Below, in pieces: positions 56,087 through 64,000 of a stretch of DNA of 64,000 nucleotides (within the stretch, counting starts at the first letter, position 1; every line of letters starts with the position of its first letter). This stretch comes from JAEZBP01 sp963832725 (GTDB lineage: Bacteria; Myxococcota_A; Polyangia; Polyangiales; Sandaracinaceae). The DNA is taken from NCBI GenBank assembly GCA_963832725.1, contig CAWHVG010000002.1, positions 1,364,001 to 1,428,000 on the forward strand, written 5' to 3'. The notes under the pieces are model-generated. The model was not told the origin of the DNA. It did no database searches and was given only the letters and a program-made list of their open reading frames with translations. The position numbers and the translations under genes were made by a program.

Positions 56087-56743
56087 TCAGCTCATCTCGT
56101 GGCAATCGGCGAGCTCGTGCTCGGTCATCACCCAGCTCGAGCTCTCCGCGCAGATGTCGACGTCGTCGATGAGGCACTCGGCTCCATCGGGATCGACGAG
56201 CCGCGCGTCGTAGTGACCGCAGGGGACGTTGGTGATGGTGTGGGTGTCCCCGGGGCTCATCGGCTGACCGCCGAGCTGATCCGGTCCCCACGTCCCTTCT
56301 CCGACCGGGCTCAGGTAGAGCTGGGCGACGATCGACCGCGAGGCGTTGGTGAGCGCGATGGCCGAGTCGTTGGCTCCGCCGGCGGTCTGGACCTGGGCCG
56401 GCTGCGTCTGACCGGCGCAGCGAGCGAGGTCCGCCTGCGTCATGACCCAGTCCGACCGCTCCACGCAGATGGGCTCGTCGTGGATGATGCACTCGTCGCC
56501 GTCGACGTTGACCAGGCGCACGTCGAAGCGGCCGCACTCGATGTCGGTCAGCGTGAACGTGTCACCCGGCTGCAGGGGCTCTCCGCCGAGGTAGTTGCGG
56601 CCCCAAGTGGCTTCGTCGATGGCGCTGAAATAGAGCCCCTGAATCTGCTCTTGCGAGTCGTTGACGAAACGCATCGAGGAGCCGAGACCGCCGCCGCAAG
56701 CGACCAGCAACGCCGCCGCACACACGAGTGCAACATTCTTCAT
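56087..56743 (-). CDS. Lipoprotein with two tandem copies of an unnamed four-Cys domain
   Basis: A 218-residue lipoprotein with a signal ending LLVAC. Residues about 24-110 and 126-214 are two copies of the same domain: LYFSAIDEATWGRNYLGG against LYLSPVGEGTWGPDQLGG, then PGDT, CGxxDxRLV, DGxEC, IC, WVMT and a final Cys. Each copy has four Cys at matching places, suggesting two disulfides per domain. I do not recognise the domain. It is convergent with the acetyltransferase gene. Confidence 0.75.
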   Translation of the reverse strand: MKNVALVCAAALLVACGGGLGSSMRFVNDSQEQIQGLYFSAIDEATWGRNYLGGEPLQPGDTFTLTDIECGRFDVRLVNVDGDECIIHDEPICVERSDWVMTQADLARCAGQTQPAQVQTAGGANDSAIALTNASRSIVAQLYLSPVGEGTWGPDQLGGQPMSPGDTHTITNVPCGHYDARLVDPDGAECLIDDVDICAESSSWVMTEHELADCHEMS

Positions 56744-56887
56744 CGCTCATCCTCCCTACGCGAACGCGAAGCGCTATGGCTCGCGCGCGCGGCGGCGGTT
56801 GCCACCGTGACAGCGCCCCCGCGCGAAGGTAGCGCACGCAGTGGACGGCCGTGACGAAATGGTCGCCGGGTTTCGGCCCGTGTTCCG

Positions 56888-58813
56888 TCAGGGCTGCGTC
56901 GCGAAGCGTTCGTCGACGTAGATGCGGTCGAAGAGCTCTGAGAACTTCGCTTCGACCGCCTTGCGCTTGAGCTTGAGCGTCGGGGTGAGCTCGCCTTCTT
57001 CTTGGCTGAAGTCGCGATCGAGGACGATGAAGCGGCGCACACGCTCGACGCGGGCGAGGTGCTCGTTGCCGCGACGGACCGCCGCGCGAATGCGCGATTG
57101 GAAGTCCGGGTGACCGACGACTTCGGCCATGGCGCGGTTGAGCGCTTCCGAGCGGCCGGCCGGGTTCTCCATCAGCTCGCGCTGGCGCTCGGCCAGCTCC
57201 TCCCGCGCGACCAAGCCGCGGTCGACGCCCCACTCGAGAGTCTCGATCGGCGCGGGCGCGATCAGCGCGCTGACGTAGGGGCGCCGGTCGCCGTGCGCGT
57301 GCACCTGGCTGATCAGCGGGTCCTCGCTCTTGATGGCCTTCTCGATGTTGGCGGGCGCGAGGTTCTTGCCGCCGGCGGTGATGATCAGGTGCTTCTTGCG
57401 GTCGGTGATCTTCAGGTAGCCGTGCTCGTCGAGGCGGCCGACGTCGCCGGTATGCAGCCAGCCATCCTGCACCGCTTCGGCGGTGGCGGCCTCGTTCTTG
57501 AAGTAGCCGCGGAAGATCGACGGCGCCTTGAGGAGGACTTCGCCGTCGTCGGCGATGCGGCAGGTGCCCGGCGGGATGACGCGGCCGACGGTGCCGAGGC
57601 GCACCGCGCCTTCGCGGTTGATGTGGGTGATGACCGTCGACTCGGTCATGCCGTAGGCCTCGTAGATCGGGAGTCCGGCCGCCCAGAAGAACTCGAGGAT
57701 CTCGGGCGCGGTCGGCGCGGCGCCGGTGATCATCAAGCGCACTTGGCCGCCGAAGGCTTCGCGGATCGTGCGGAAGACCAAGCGGTCGGCGATGGCGTGC
57801 TGGGCGGCCAGCGCCGGCGGGATGGGCCGGCCGTCGACGAGGTAGCGCACCCGCGCGCGGCCGATGCGGTCGGCCCAGGCGAAGAGCTTCTGCACGAGCG
57901 GCGGCTTCTTCTCGAGCTCGGAATGGATCTTCGCGTAGGCCTTCTCGAAGATGCGCGGAACCGAGCCGAAGAGGGTCGGGCGCACGTCGCGCAGGTCCTC
58001 GAGGACCGTGGCCGTGCTCTCGGCGTAGGCGCCGGGGATGCCCGCGCTGACCCGGCCGTAGAAGCCGAGGACCCGCTCCGCCGAGTGCGCCATCGGCAAG
58101 AAGTGCAGCGAGATGTCGTTCTGGAAGAAGGGCGTCGCCTCGCTGCTGGCGCTGAGCAGCGTGAGGATGTTGCGATGGCTGATCATCGCGCCCTTGGGCG
58201 GGCCGGTGGTGCCCGAGGTGTAGATGAAGATGGCGGTCTCGTCGGGGTCGAGCGCCTCCTGCGTCGCGCGGATCTCGGCTTCGTCCAGCTTCTCGCCCTC
58301 GAAGCTCTCGGGCGAGCGGAGGCGCGGGTCGCGGCCGGCGGCTTCCCTGTAGAGCGCGTCGGTCCAGGGGACGATGGCCTCGAGGCTGTCTACGCCGTCG
58401 GCGGCGGTGAGGACGGTCTCGAGCTCCTCCGGGTCGGCGACGAAGACGAGCTTCGCCTCGCTGTGGCCGAGCAGATAGCGGACCTGCTCGGGCGACTGCT
58501 TGGGGTAGATGCCGAAGCTGACGGCGCCCGCGAGCTGCGCGCCGAGGTCGTAGAAGGCCCACGCCGGCTGGGTCGGGCCGAGGATGGCCACGCGCTCGCC
58601 GGGCCGTATGCCGGCGTCGCGCAGGCCCTTGGCCACCTGCGCGGCGCGCGCGTAGAAGTCGGCCCAGCTCAGCGTCTGCCAGCGGCCGTCGACCTTGTGC
58701 AGGATGGCCGGACGCGTGGCGCTGCGCGCCGCCCGCAGCCAGAACATCTCGCCCACGGTGCGCGCCCGCGGAGCGGTGGGTTGAACGGGGAGCGCCGGTC
58801 CGGTTGTCGACAT
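56888..58813 (-). CDS. Long-chain acyl-CoA synthetase (AMP-binding)
   Basis: A 641-residue ANL enzyme. P-loop is IYTSGTTGPPKGAM, then YGMTEST, GWLHTGDVG, LDEHGYLKITDRKKHLIITAGGKNLAP and a C-terminal LTPTLKLKRK with the catalytic Lys. Length and the ITDRKKHLI segment fit the FadD15-type long-chain group, which activates fatty acids to CoA thioesters through an acyl-AMP. The Shine-Dalgarno is weak. Its spacer to the duplicated-domain lipoprotein gene is 144 bp. Confidence 0.93.
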   Translation of the reverse strand: MSTTGPALPVQPTAPRARTVGEMFWLRAARSATRPAILHKVDGRWQTLSWADFYARAAQVAKGLRDAGIRPGERVAILGPTQPAWAFYDLGAQLAGAVSFGIYPKQSPEQVRYLLGHSEAKLVFVADPEELETVLTAADGVDSLEAIVPWTDALYREAAGRDPRLRSPESFEGEKLDEAEIRATQEALDPDETAIFIYTSGTTGPPKGAMISHRNILTLLSASSEATPFFQNDISLHFLPMAHSAERVLGFYGRVSAGIPGAYAESTATVLEDLRDVRPTLFGSVPRIFEKAYAKIHSELEKKPPLVQKLFAWADRIGRARVRYLVDGRPIPPALAAQHAIADRLVFRTIREAFGGQVRLMITGAAPTAPEILEFFWAAGLPIYEAYGMTESTVITHINREGAVRLGTVGRVIPPGTCRIADDGEVLLKAPSIFRGYFKNEAATAEAVQDGWLHTGDVGRLDEHGYLKITDRKKHLIITAGGKNLAPANIEKAIKSEDPLISQVHAHGDRRPYVSALIAPAPIETLEWGVDRGLVAREELAERQRELMENPAGRSEALNRAMAEVVGHPDFQSRIRAAVRRGNEHLARVERVRRFIVLDRDFSQEEGELTPTLKLKRKAVEAKFSELFDRIYVDERFATQP

Positions 58814-58973
58814 GACTCCGAAGCTACGGCGATCCGCGCGCGCTCGACAAGGAGCCCCCGAGTGAGGACAGGCGCGCGGGCCGAGCCCGGCCCGCCCGAT
58901 GTCGGGTCGGCGTGAGCGCTGCCCCCGGGCTGCGCGCTGCGTCCGTCGGTGAGACCGTCACGAGGGTCGCGGG

Positions 58974-60159
58974 TCAGCCGCCCGGCGACACGCCGGCGTC
59001 GCTCATGCCCATCGATCCGCCGTCCGGCACCCCGCCGTCCGCCATGTCGCAGGCGCTGGTGAGCTGGCGGCCCGCGGCCATGCCGGCGTAGCGGATGCGG
59101 TAGCCCGTGAAGCCGACGCCCATGCTGATCGCGTCGCACTGAATGCCCGGGCCGCCGCTGCCGACTTCGCTGCGGACGTCCATGATGGCCTCGAGCCGGG
59201 TGCGCAGGAGCTCGTATTGAGGGGTGCCCATGCAGACGCCGATGTTCTCGGCCGTGCGCAGGAGATTCGAGCTCGCTCCAGCGGCCGGCCACGACGACGT
59301 CGTTCAGCATCAGGCCGTCGTCGCTCATGGTGCCGACGGCTGTGCCGCCGGTGAGTCGGACGAGCACGCCGACGTTGTCGGCTGGGAAGAGGATCTCGAT
59401 CCAATCCGGCAGGTTGACGACGACCTGGTTGTTCGCGACGTAGGCCGTGTCGTCGTAGACGAGGGGCATGTTCACGTCGCCGGAGAGGAACGTGTCGCCG
59501 CGGACCCAGACGTAGTCGTTGCCGTCCCACACGGGCGCAGCGGCCATGGAGCCGTCGGGGTTCTTGGCCTCGAAGTCGACGATGTGGATGTCGGGGACGC
59601 TACCGTCGCTGGCCGGAGGCACGGTGGCCACGGCTTGGGTGATCGTGACGTGAACGCGCGGATCGTTCGGCTGTCCGTTCCAGTGCTTGAGGCGCAGGAC
59701 GGGGAGGCCGGTGCCGGCGAGCTGGGCGTTGCGGGCGATCATCTCCAAGCCCGGCACGGTGGCCGCGACCAGGGGGTAGAGGTCCGAGCCGAAGGTGTTG
59801 TCGATGCCGTCGTGCCCGTCCTGCTGCGGGCGCGCGCCCATCGCGACCGGATCGCACTCGCGCGCGAAGGTGGGGCTCTGCGTGCAGTAGCCGTCGATGT
59901 TGAACCCGATGTCCTGCCACAGCCCGCCGCTCTGGTTCAGCACGACGTCGCGCAGGCCGTAGTAGCGATCCTCCACGTCGTCGCCGTCCGGCACGTCGGG
60001 ACGAGGAGGCGGCTGACGACCCTCGCACATGCCTTCCTGGGTGCCGGAGTCCTTCGGGACCAGCGCCGGGTCGTAGACCTGGCAGCCGGTGCTCCAGGCG
60101 AGCAGCAGCGCGAGCGCGGTGGACGGTCGGACGATTCGATCGGAAGCGAAGCGAGACAT
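58974..60159 (-). CDS. Hypothetical lipoprotein, frameshifted
   Basis: Corrected length is about 394 residues. The signal ends AWSTGC, and the mature part starts QVYDPALVPKD. Segments DIHIVDFEAKNPDG, DYVWVRGDTFLSGDVNMPLVYDD and VVVNLPDWIEILFPADN suggest a beta-sandwich, possibly glycan-binding, but no family was recognised. It ends with a Gly/Asp/Ser-rich tail. One extra T at 59266-59267 (plus strand; GATTC for GATC) breaks the frame; corrected, the text reads RWSELDLLRTAENIGVCMG. Myxobacterial genomes carry many such surface lipoproteins. Confidence 0.65.
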
Positions 60160-60257
60160 GGTCAGCTCGTACGTCGCGCGCGCGCCGACTCGGCGAGCGA
60201 GGCCCCACCGGAAGGATACCAGCGGAGCGGGCGGCACGACACTTCCGCGGTGGCCTA

Positions 60258-60574
60258 GATGTCCTCGGCGGAAGATCGCAACGCGGTCTGGCCGGCTCTC
60301 GACGTCGATCTCGGGGGCGAGCCTCCTCGAAAATGCTCTGCATTCCTGCGGGGGCGCGCACCCAATCTCGACGCCGATCGCTCGGCCATACCCGTCACGA
60401 CTTCCGCCTCGGACATCTGGATGTGCTCGGCGGGAGTCGTAACCCCACCTCGTGGGCGGGAGGGGGCCCAGCTGCGGCCGACGATACTCGGCGCATCGCC
60501 TCGTCGGCCCGAGCCACAGCTGGACCCCATCGCGCGCCGAGATGCGCATCACGACTCTCGCCTCGCACATCTAG
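60258..60574 (-). repeat. Modular inverted-end repeat, copy B (unit 2 then unit 1 on the minus strand)
   Basis: On the plus strand, 60258-60417 is the complement of unit 1 and 60420-60574 the complement of unit 2. Both match copy A at 55.1 kb at most positions by eye, and the ends read CTAGATGTCC and GCACATCTAG. The order of the units is exchanged relative to copy A. It lies upstream of the lipoprotein gene and downstream of the kinase gene, in a 594-bp spacer that shows no gene. Confidence 0.85.
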
Positions 60575-60753
60575 TGCGCGAAGTTGCGTCTGTGCGGAGG
60601 TGAGCCGGGCCGGCGCGGCTCCGCGGCGGAGGGTGCGGTAGCGAACGCGGACGCCGCTTTCCTGTCGGTCCGTGGCCGCGCAGGGTCGGGTCGTCCCCGT
60701 CGCGGTGCGGATTGAGCCCGCCAGACTGATTCGGGACGTCGCGCGCGAGGCGC

Positions 60754-62406
60754 TCAGCGGCTGTAGGGGTTGGCGAGGACGTCGTCCTCGGGCTCGGTTC
60801 GGCGCGCGGGGGGCGTCGGCGCACGCGCTTCGTCGTCCTGCTCGCGGGCGCGTCGGCGCGCGCGTCGAGCGGCCCTGCGGGCGGCGTGACGGCGGGACGC
60901 TGCCGGATCGGACGGGCTCTCGGCGGTGGTCTCGGCGTGAGCGGCGTGCGCGGTCTCGTCGTCCGGCGCGTTGGCGCTGCCCTCGTCGTTCGCGTCCTCG
61001 GCACCGTCGTCGCTCGCGGTGCCGTTCGCGCCGTCCTCGGGCTCCACCGTCGCCGGCTGGACCGCGGCGGCCGTCGTGTCGTCAGCGGGCGGTGCAGCGC
61101 TCGGCTCGTCCGCCGCCGGAGGCGCCGCGGCCTCCGGCGTGGTGCCTTCTCCGCCGAGGAACACGAACGCGAGGCCGACGCCGGCCACCAGGAAGAGCGC
61201 CACCACGGCGGCGACGATGATCACCGTGCGTTTGGATCCGCCTTCCTCGTCCGCCATCCGCGAGGGCCTGGCGCCCACGGTCGCGTCCTCCGACGCGATG
61301 GAGCGCACCAGGCTCTGTCCGCCGGGCATGCTCGGCTGCGAGTGCGAGTCGCTCTCCATCGGGCGCGGGAGAACGCCCGCCGTCAGCTCGCTCCGGCCCA
61401 GCGCCTCGGTCGCGTTCTGGATGGTCGCCCGCTCGTGCTCGACCTTGTCGCCGAGCCAGCGCTTCACCTCGCGGGCGACGGCCCGCGGCGTGGCCACCCC
61501 GCCGATGTGCAGAGCGGCTTCCTCCACCGCCTCCAGGAACTCCTCCGCATTCTGGAAGCGCTCGCCGGGGTCTCTGGCCAGCGCCTTGGCCGCTACTGCG
61601 TCGAAGGGCGCGAGCGACGCGTCGAACGTGGAAGGCGGCGGGACCTGCGGGTTGAGGATCTTGTTCAGGACGTCGGCGTTGTTCTCGCCACGGAAGAGGC
61701 GCCGGCCGGTCAGCCCCTCCCAGAGCACGATGCCCATGCTGAACAGGTCCGAGCGCTGGTCCGCTTGCCCCGACGCGGCTTGCTCGGGCGCCATGTAGCT
61801 CAGCTTGCCCTTGAACTGGCCGTCGCGGGTCGAGGAGAGGCGCACCTGCGCTTTGGCCACGCCGAAGTCGGTGATGCGGGCGACGCCGTCGTTGCCGACG
61901 AGGATGTTGTGCGGGGAGACGTCGCGGTGGACGAGATCGAGGGGCGTGCCGCTCGAGTCGGTCAGGCGGTGGGCGGCGTTCAGCCCGGCCAGCGCGTCCA
62001 TCACGATGCGCGCGACGACCGCTACCGGCAGGCGCTCGCGGCCCTTTGCCGCGTTGCGCAGGAGGGCGCCGAAGTGGTCGCCCTCGACGTACTCCATGAC
62101 GAGGAAGTAGCCGTCGCCCTGCGTGTCGCTGATGTCGAGCGTGCCGACCGCGTTCGGGTGGCGGATGCGCGCCGCCAGCCGCGCCTCGTCGAGGAACATC
62201 GAGATGAAGTCCTCGTCGTGCGCCAGGTGCGGGTGGAGCACCTTGACGGCGACCAGCCGCTCGAACCCGGCCACGCCCTGGGCGCGTGCGACGTACACGG
62301 TGGCCATGCCGCCCGAGGCGAGCATGCAGAGGACTTCGTAGCGACCGAGTCGGCGGCCTGTGAGGTCGCCGGCCGGCGAGGCGGGCTTGGCAGCGGCGGC
62401 GGTCAT
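60754..62406 (-). CDS. Membrane Ser/Thr protein kinase
   Basis: A 550-residue PKN-type kinase. The Gly-rich loop is LASGGMATVYVAR, the ATP Lys is residue 55, the catalytic loop is HRDVSPHN (Asp162), and DFG is at 180 with an activation segment ending MAPEQ. A membrane helix spans about 394-418, followed by a long acidic Ala/Asp/Glu-rich outer region and a basic tail. No ligand-binding domain is visible outside. Its ATG shares one base with the stop of the upstream TPR gene, so the two are cotranslated. Targets are unknown. Confidence 0.9.
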   Translation of the reverse strand: MTAAAAKPASPAGDLTGRRLGRYEVLCMLASGGMATVYVARAQGVAGFERLVAVKVLHPHLAHDEDFISMFLDEARLAARIRHPNAVGTLDISDTQGDGYFLVMEYVEGDHFGALLRNAAKGRERLPVAVVARIVMDALAGLNAAHRLTDSSGTPLDLVHRDVSPHNILVGNDGVARITDFGVAKAQVRLSSTRDGQFKGKLSYMAPEQAASGQADQRSDLFSMGIVLWEGLTGRRLFRGENNADVLNKILNPQVPPPSTFDASLAPFDAVAAKALARDPGERFQNAEEFLEAVEEAALHIGGVATPRAVAREVKRWLGDKVEHERATIQNATEALGRSELTAGVLPRPMESDSHSQPSMPGGQSLVRSIASEDATVGARPSRMADEEGGSKRTVIIVAAVVALFLVAGVGLAFVFLGGEGTTPEAAAPPAADEPSAAPPADDTTAAAVQPATVEPEDGANGTASDDGAEDANDEGSANAPDDETAHAAHAETTAESPSDPAASRRHAARRAARRARRRAREQDDEARAPTPPARRTEPEDDVLANPYSR

Positions 62407-63374
62407 CAGAATCGTCCTCGTAGACCCGCCGTACCGCCGCTGGGTTGGATCGAGAAGTCGAACGAGACCTGCGGCGCCGCCGGAGGCGCGTTGTCCCAGT
62501 CCGTGAAGAACATCATGACGAGCGTCGCCACGCCGACGGCCGCCGTGGCCCCAATCAGGATGTCGGTCCGCAGCTCGCGCGATTGCCCGTCGGCGAGCGC
62601 CGCAGCGGTGGGGTTCGCCTCGTACGCCGGCACACCGTCATACATATCGACGATGGACCAGGCGAGCACGCCGCCGAGCGCCGCGGTGGCGACCATGGCG
62701 GTGATCGTCCAGCCCAACGGGATGGGGTCGTCGCTCGGCGGCGGCAGGGGCTGGGTCGCCGCGGTCGTCCCTTCCGACGTTTGCGTCGCCGCTTCCGTCG
62801 TCGCGACCTGGTCCGGCGGCGGCGGAGGCGGCGCCTCGAAGCGCAGCGTGGTCTGCTCGCCGGCGGGGCCGTTCACCGTCTCGCGCTGCGAGCCGGTCTC
62901 GAACGCGGCCTCGACGACGTGATCGGCGTCGGGCTCGACGAAGAAGGAGGGATAGCCCATCACCGCGCCGTCGAGCTGGACGGTGCAGTCCTCACACTCG
63001 ACGTCGACGCGGAAGAAGTGCGGCGCGTTCCGGAGCGCCCGTTCGGCGTCCCGCTGGCCGGCGTTCGGATAGAGCGCCGAGAGGCGCAGCCCGAGGTTTG
63101 CGGCGCGCAGGTCGTTGCCGGCGTGCTCGTAGGCGCGGATGGCCTGCACCAGCGCGGCGCCGGCCGGTGCGAGCCGGTAGGCGGTCTCGAACCAGCGGGC
63201 GGCGCCCGGATAGTCGTGGGCCATGTAAGCCGCGGTGCCCCAATCGTAGGCCTCCCCGGCCGCTTGCCGGTCGCGCGCCGAGACCTCCTGAGCCCGCGCC
63301 AAAGGCGCGGTCAGCGTGGAGAGCGCCACCGCGGACGCCAGAAGGACCGCGGACTTCGCCAACGTTCGAGCCAT
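62406..63374 (-). CDS. TPR/PEGA-like exported membrane protein
   Basis: A 322-residue protein. A signal peptide (about residues 1-27, ending LARAQE) precedes TPR-like helices (AYMAHDYPGAARWFETAYRLAP, IRAYEHAGNDLRAANL). A PEGA-like beta segment follows (FFRVDVECEDCTVQLDGAVMGYPSFFVEPDADHVVEA), then a Pro/Thr linker, and two membrane helices near residues 230-250 and 275-295. This layout is common next to Ser/Thr kinases in Myxococcota and probably reports envelope state to the downstream kinase. ATG 63374 begins the signal peptide; the frame is open further upstream but without a signal. Confidence 0.7.
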   Translation of the reverse strand: MARTLAKSAVLLASAVALSTLTAPLARAQEVSARDRQAAGEAYDWGTAAYMAHDYPGAARWFETAYRLAPAGAALVQAIRAYEHAGNDLRAANLGLRLSALYPNAGQRDAERALRNAPHFFRVDVECEDCTVQLDGAVMGYPSFFVEPDADHVVEAAFETGSQRETVNGPAGEQTTLRFEAPPPPPPDQVATTEAATQTSEGTTAATQPLPPPSDDPIPLGWTITAMVATAALGGVLAWSIVDMYDGVPAYEANPTAAALADGQSRELRTDILIGATAAVGVATLVMMFFTDWDNAPPAAPQVSFDFSIQPSGGTAGLRGRF

Positions 63375-63660
63375 CCCCGAGCCGGGATCATGGCGGGCGG
63401 GCGACGACACCGTCAAGGACGTGGGGACGGTTCGTGTACGATTCTCGCACACTGCGAGGTGCTCCGTCGGTGTCCGGGGACGCCCGTGTCGAGGCCGCGC
63501 TCGTCGAGCTCGAGCGCTCCACTGGCGAAGAGGGCTCGCGCCGAGGGTCGCTCTCCGCGTCGCGCCGAGACGCGGTAGGGGCCGGCGACCCATCGATGGC
63601 GGGCCTGTGCACGCGAGCTCGCCGCGGAGCCCGAGCACGGGCGCGGCGGCTCGCGCGGCC

Positions 63661-63870
63661 TCAGATGCTCGACGACTCGAAGGTGTGCTTGATCAGGTCG
63701 TGGGCGAAAGGCTGCCACGACCAGTCACCGCTCTTCAACGACGCCATCGCGTAGATGGCGCTGAGGGCGATGAAGAGCGTGCCGACCAGCATCGCCAAGT
63801 AGCGCGGCGCCGTGTACTTCTGGTCGACGGCGTTGAGCTTGCCGTGTTCGGACTCCACCATCTCGGCCAT
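63661..63870 (-). CDS. Small membrane protein
   Basis: A 69-residue protein with one predicted membrane helix (YLAMLVGTLFIALSAIYAMAS, about residues 24-44) and polar ends. No family recognised. The size and the WSWQPFAHD segment after the helix recall small subunits of respiratory or transport complexes, but this is speculation. The ATG is at 63870. It lies in a region without other genes to the right edge of the window, and 286 bp separate it from the TPR gene. Confidence 0.5.
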   Translation of the reverse strand: MAEMVESEHGKLNAVDQKYTAPRYLAMLVGTLFIALSAIYAMASLKSGDWSWQPFAHDLIKHTFESSSI

Positions 63871-64000
63871 GGTCGTTTCCTGTAGGGTCGGTGCGGCGAA
63901 GAGGGAAGCCGCAGAGTGCTGAGCTACCCCCTCGGTGAGCGCTTGTCCAGCGTTTTCGGGGTCTCCGCGTCGCTCCCTTCGTCGGGCGTTTGCAGGCCCA

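Noticed and set aside
59224..60258. Plus-strand protein opposite the 58974-60159 lipoprotein gene
   Set aside because: Long open frame from codon bias on the opposite strand; composition is Val/Asp/His-rich shadow with no motifs, whereas the minus strand has a lipobox and a structured sequence.

Overview
The window is GC-rich chromosomal DNA from a member of the Myxococcota, probably close to the Polyangiales/Sandaracinaceae. Support for this comes from a DUF2330 protein ending in a MYXO-CTERM tail, MopE-type Asp/Cys metal-binding repeats, many small Asp/Gly/Ala-rich lipoproteins, a Ser/Thr kinase and a chemosensory operon carrying a HEAT-repeat protein. No rRNA, tRNA, phage, insertion sequence or CRISPR locus was recognised. 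The assignment rests on gene content only.

Layout: 1-5.1 kb holds surface proteins (a multiheme cytochrome lipoprotein that runs off the left edge, DUF2330, a 5'-nucleotidase). 5.1-17.1 kb holds a HAD phosphatase, a MopE-like lipoprotein, a DUF2236 oxygenase, a fructosamine-kinase/tyrosine-phosphatase/L,D-transpeptidase run, an N-formylglutamate amidohydrolase, thymidine kinase and a sigma-32-like factor. 17.3-26.8 kb holds a homocysteine methyltransferase/MTHFR fusion, lipoproteins, two orphan Opp/Dpp ATPases, a Crp/Fnr regulator, a RodZ-like protein and RecO. 27.3-36.2 kb is a tightly overlapped chemosensory operon (CheY, CheA, CheW, CheW, HEAT, CheR, CheB, then GAF and CheY) without a chemoreceptor gene. 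37.2-41.7 kb is trpF, a 1.9 kb satellite-like spacer, trpB and trpA. 41.7-50 kb holds a lipoate-ligase-like protein, a radical SAM AmrS-type enzyme, DUF721/DciA, RNase D, hemerythrin, Fe-alcohol dehydrogenase and a ferritin-like protein. 49.6-53.6 kb is a GpsA-like/acyltransferase pair followed by a glutamine synthetase-family enzyme. 53.7-64 kb holds a methyltransferase, an MBL hydrolase, an acetyltransferase, a duplicated-domain lipoprotein, acyl-CoA synthetase, a protein kinase and a TPR protein.

Three things stand out. First, the trpF-trpB spacer carries five unrelated tandem arrays and two hairpins of over 100 bp. Second, an intergenic modular inverted-repeat family (about 160 bp units with GATGTCC/GGACATC ends) occurs at 55.1 and 60.3 kb, with a diverged relative at 12.8 kb. 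Third, at least thirteen coding sequences are broken by indels, nearly all insertions, and several convert GATC into GANTC. Because they hit conserved genes across one operon, I treat them as probable sequence errors or a site-specific insertion process, not as gene decay, and I annotate each such gene as one interrupted CDS.
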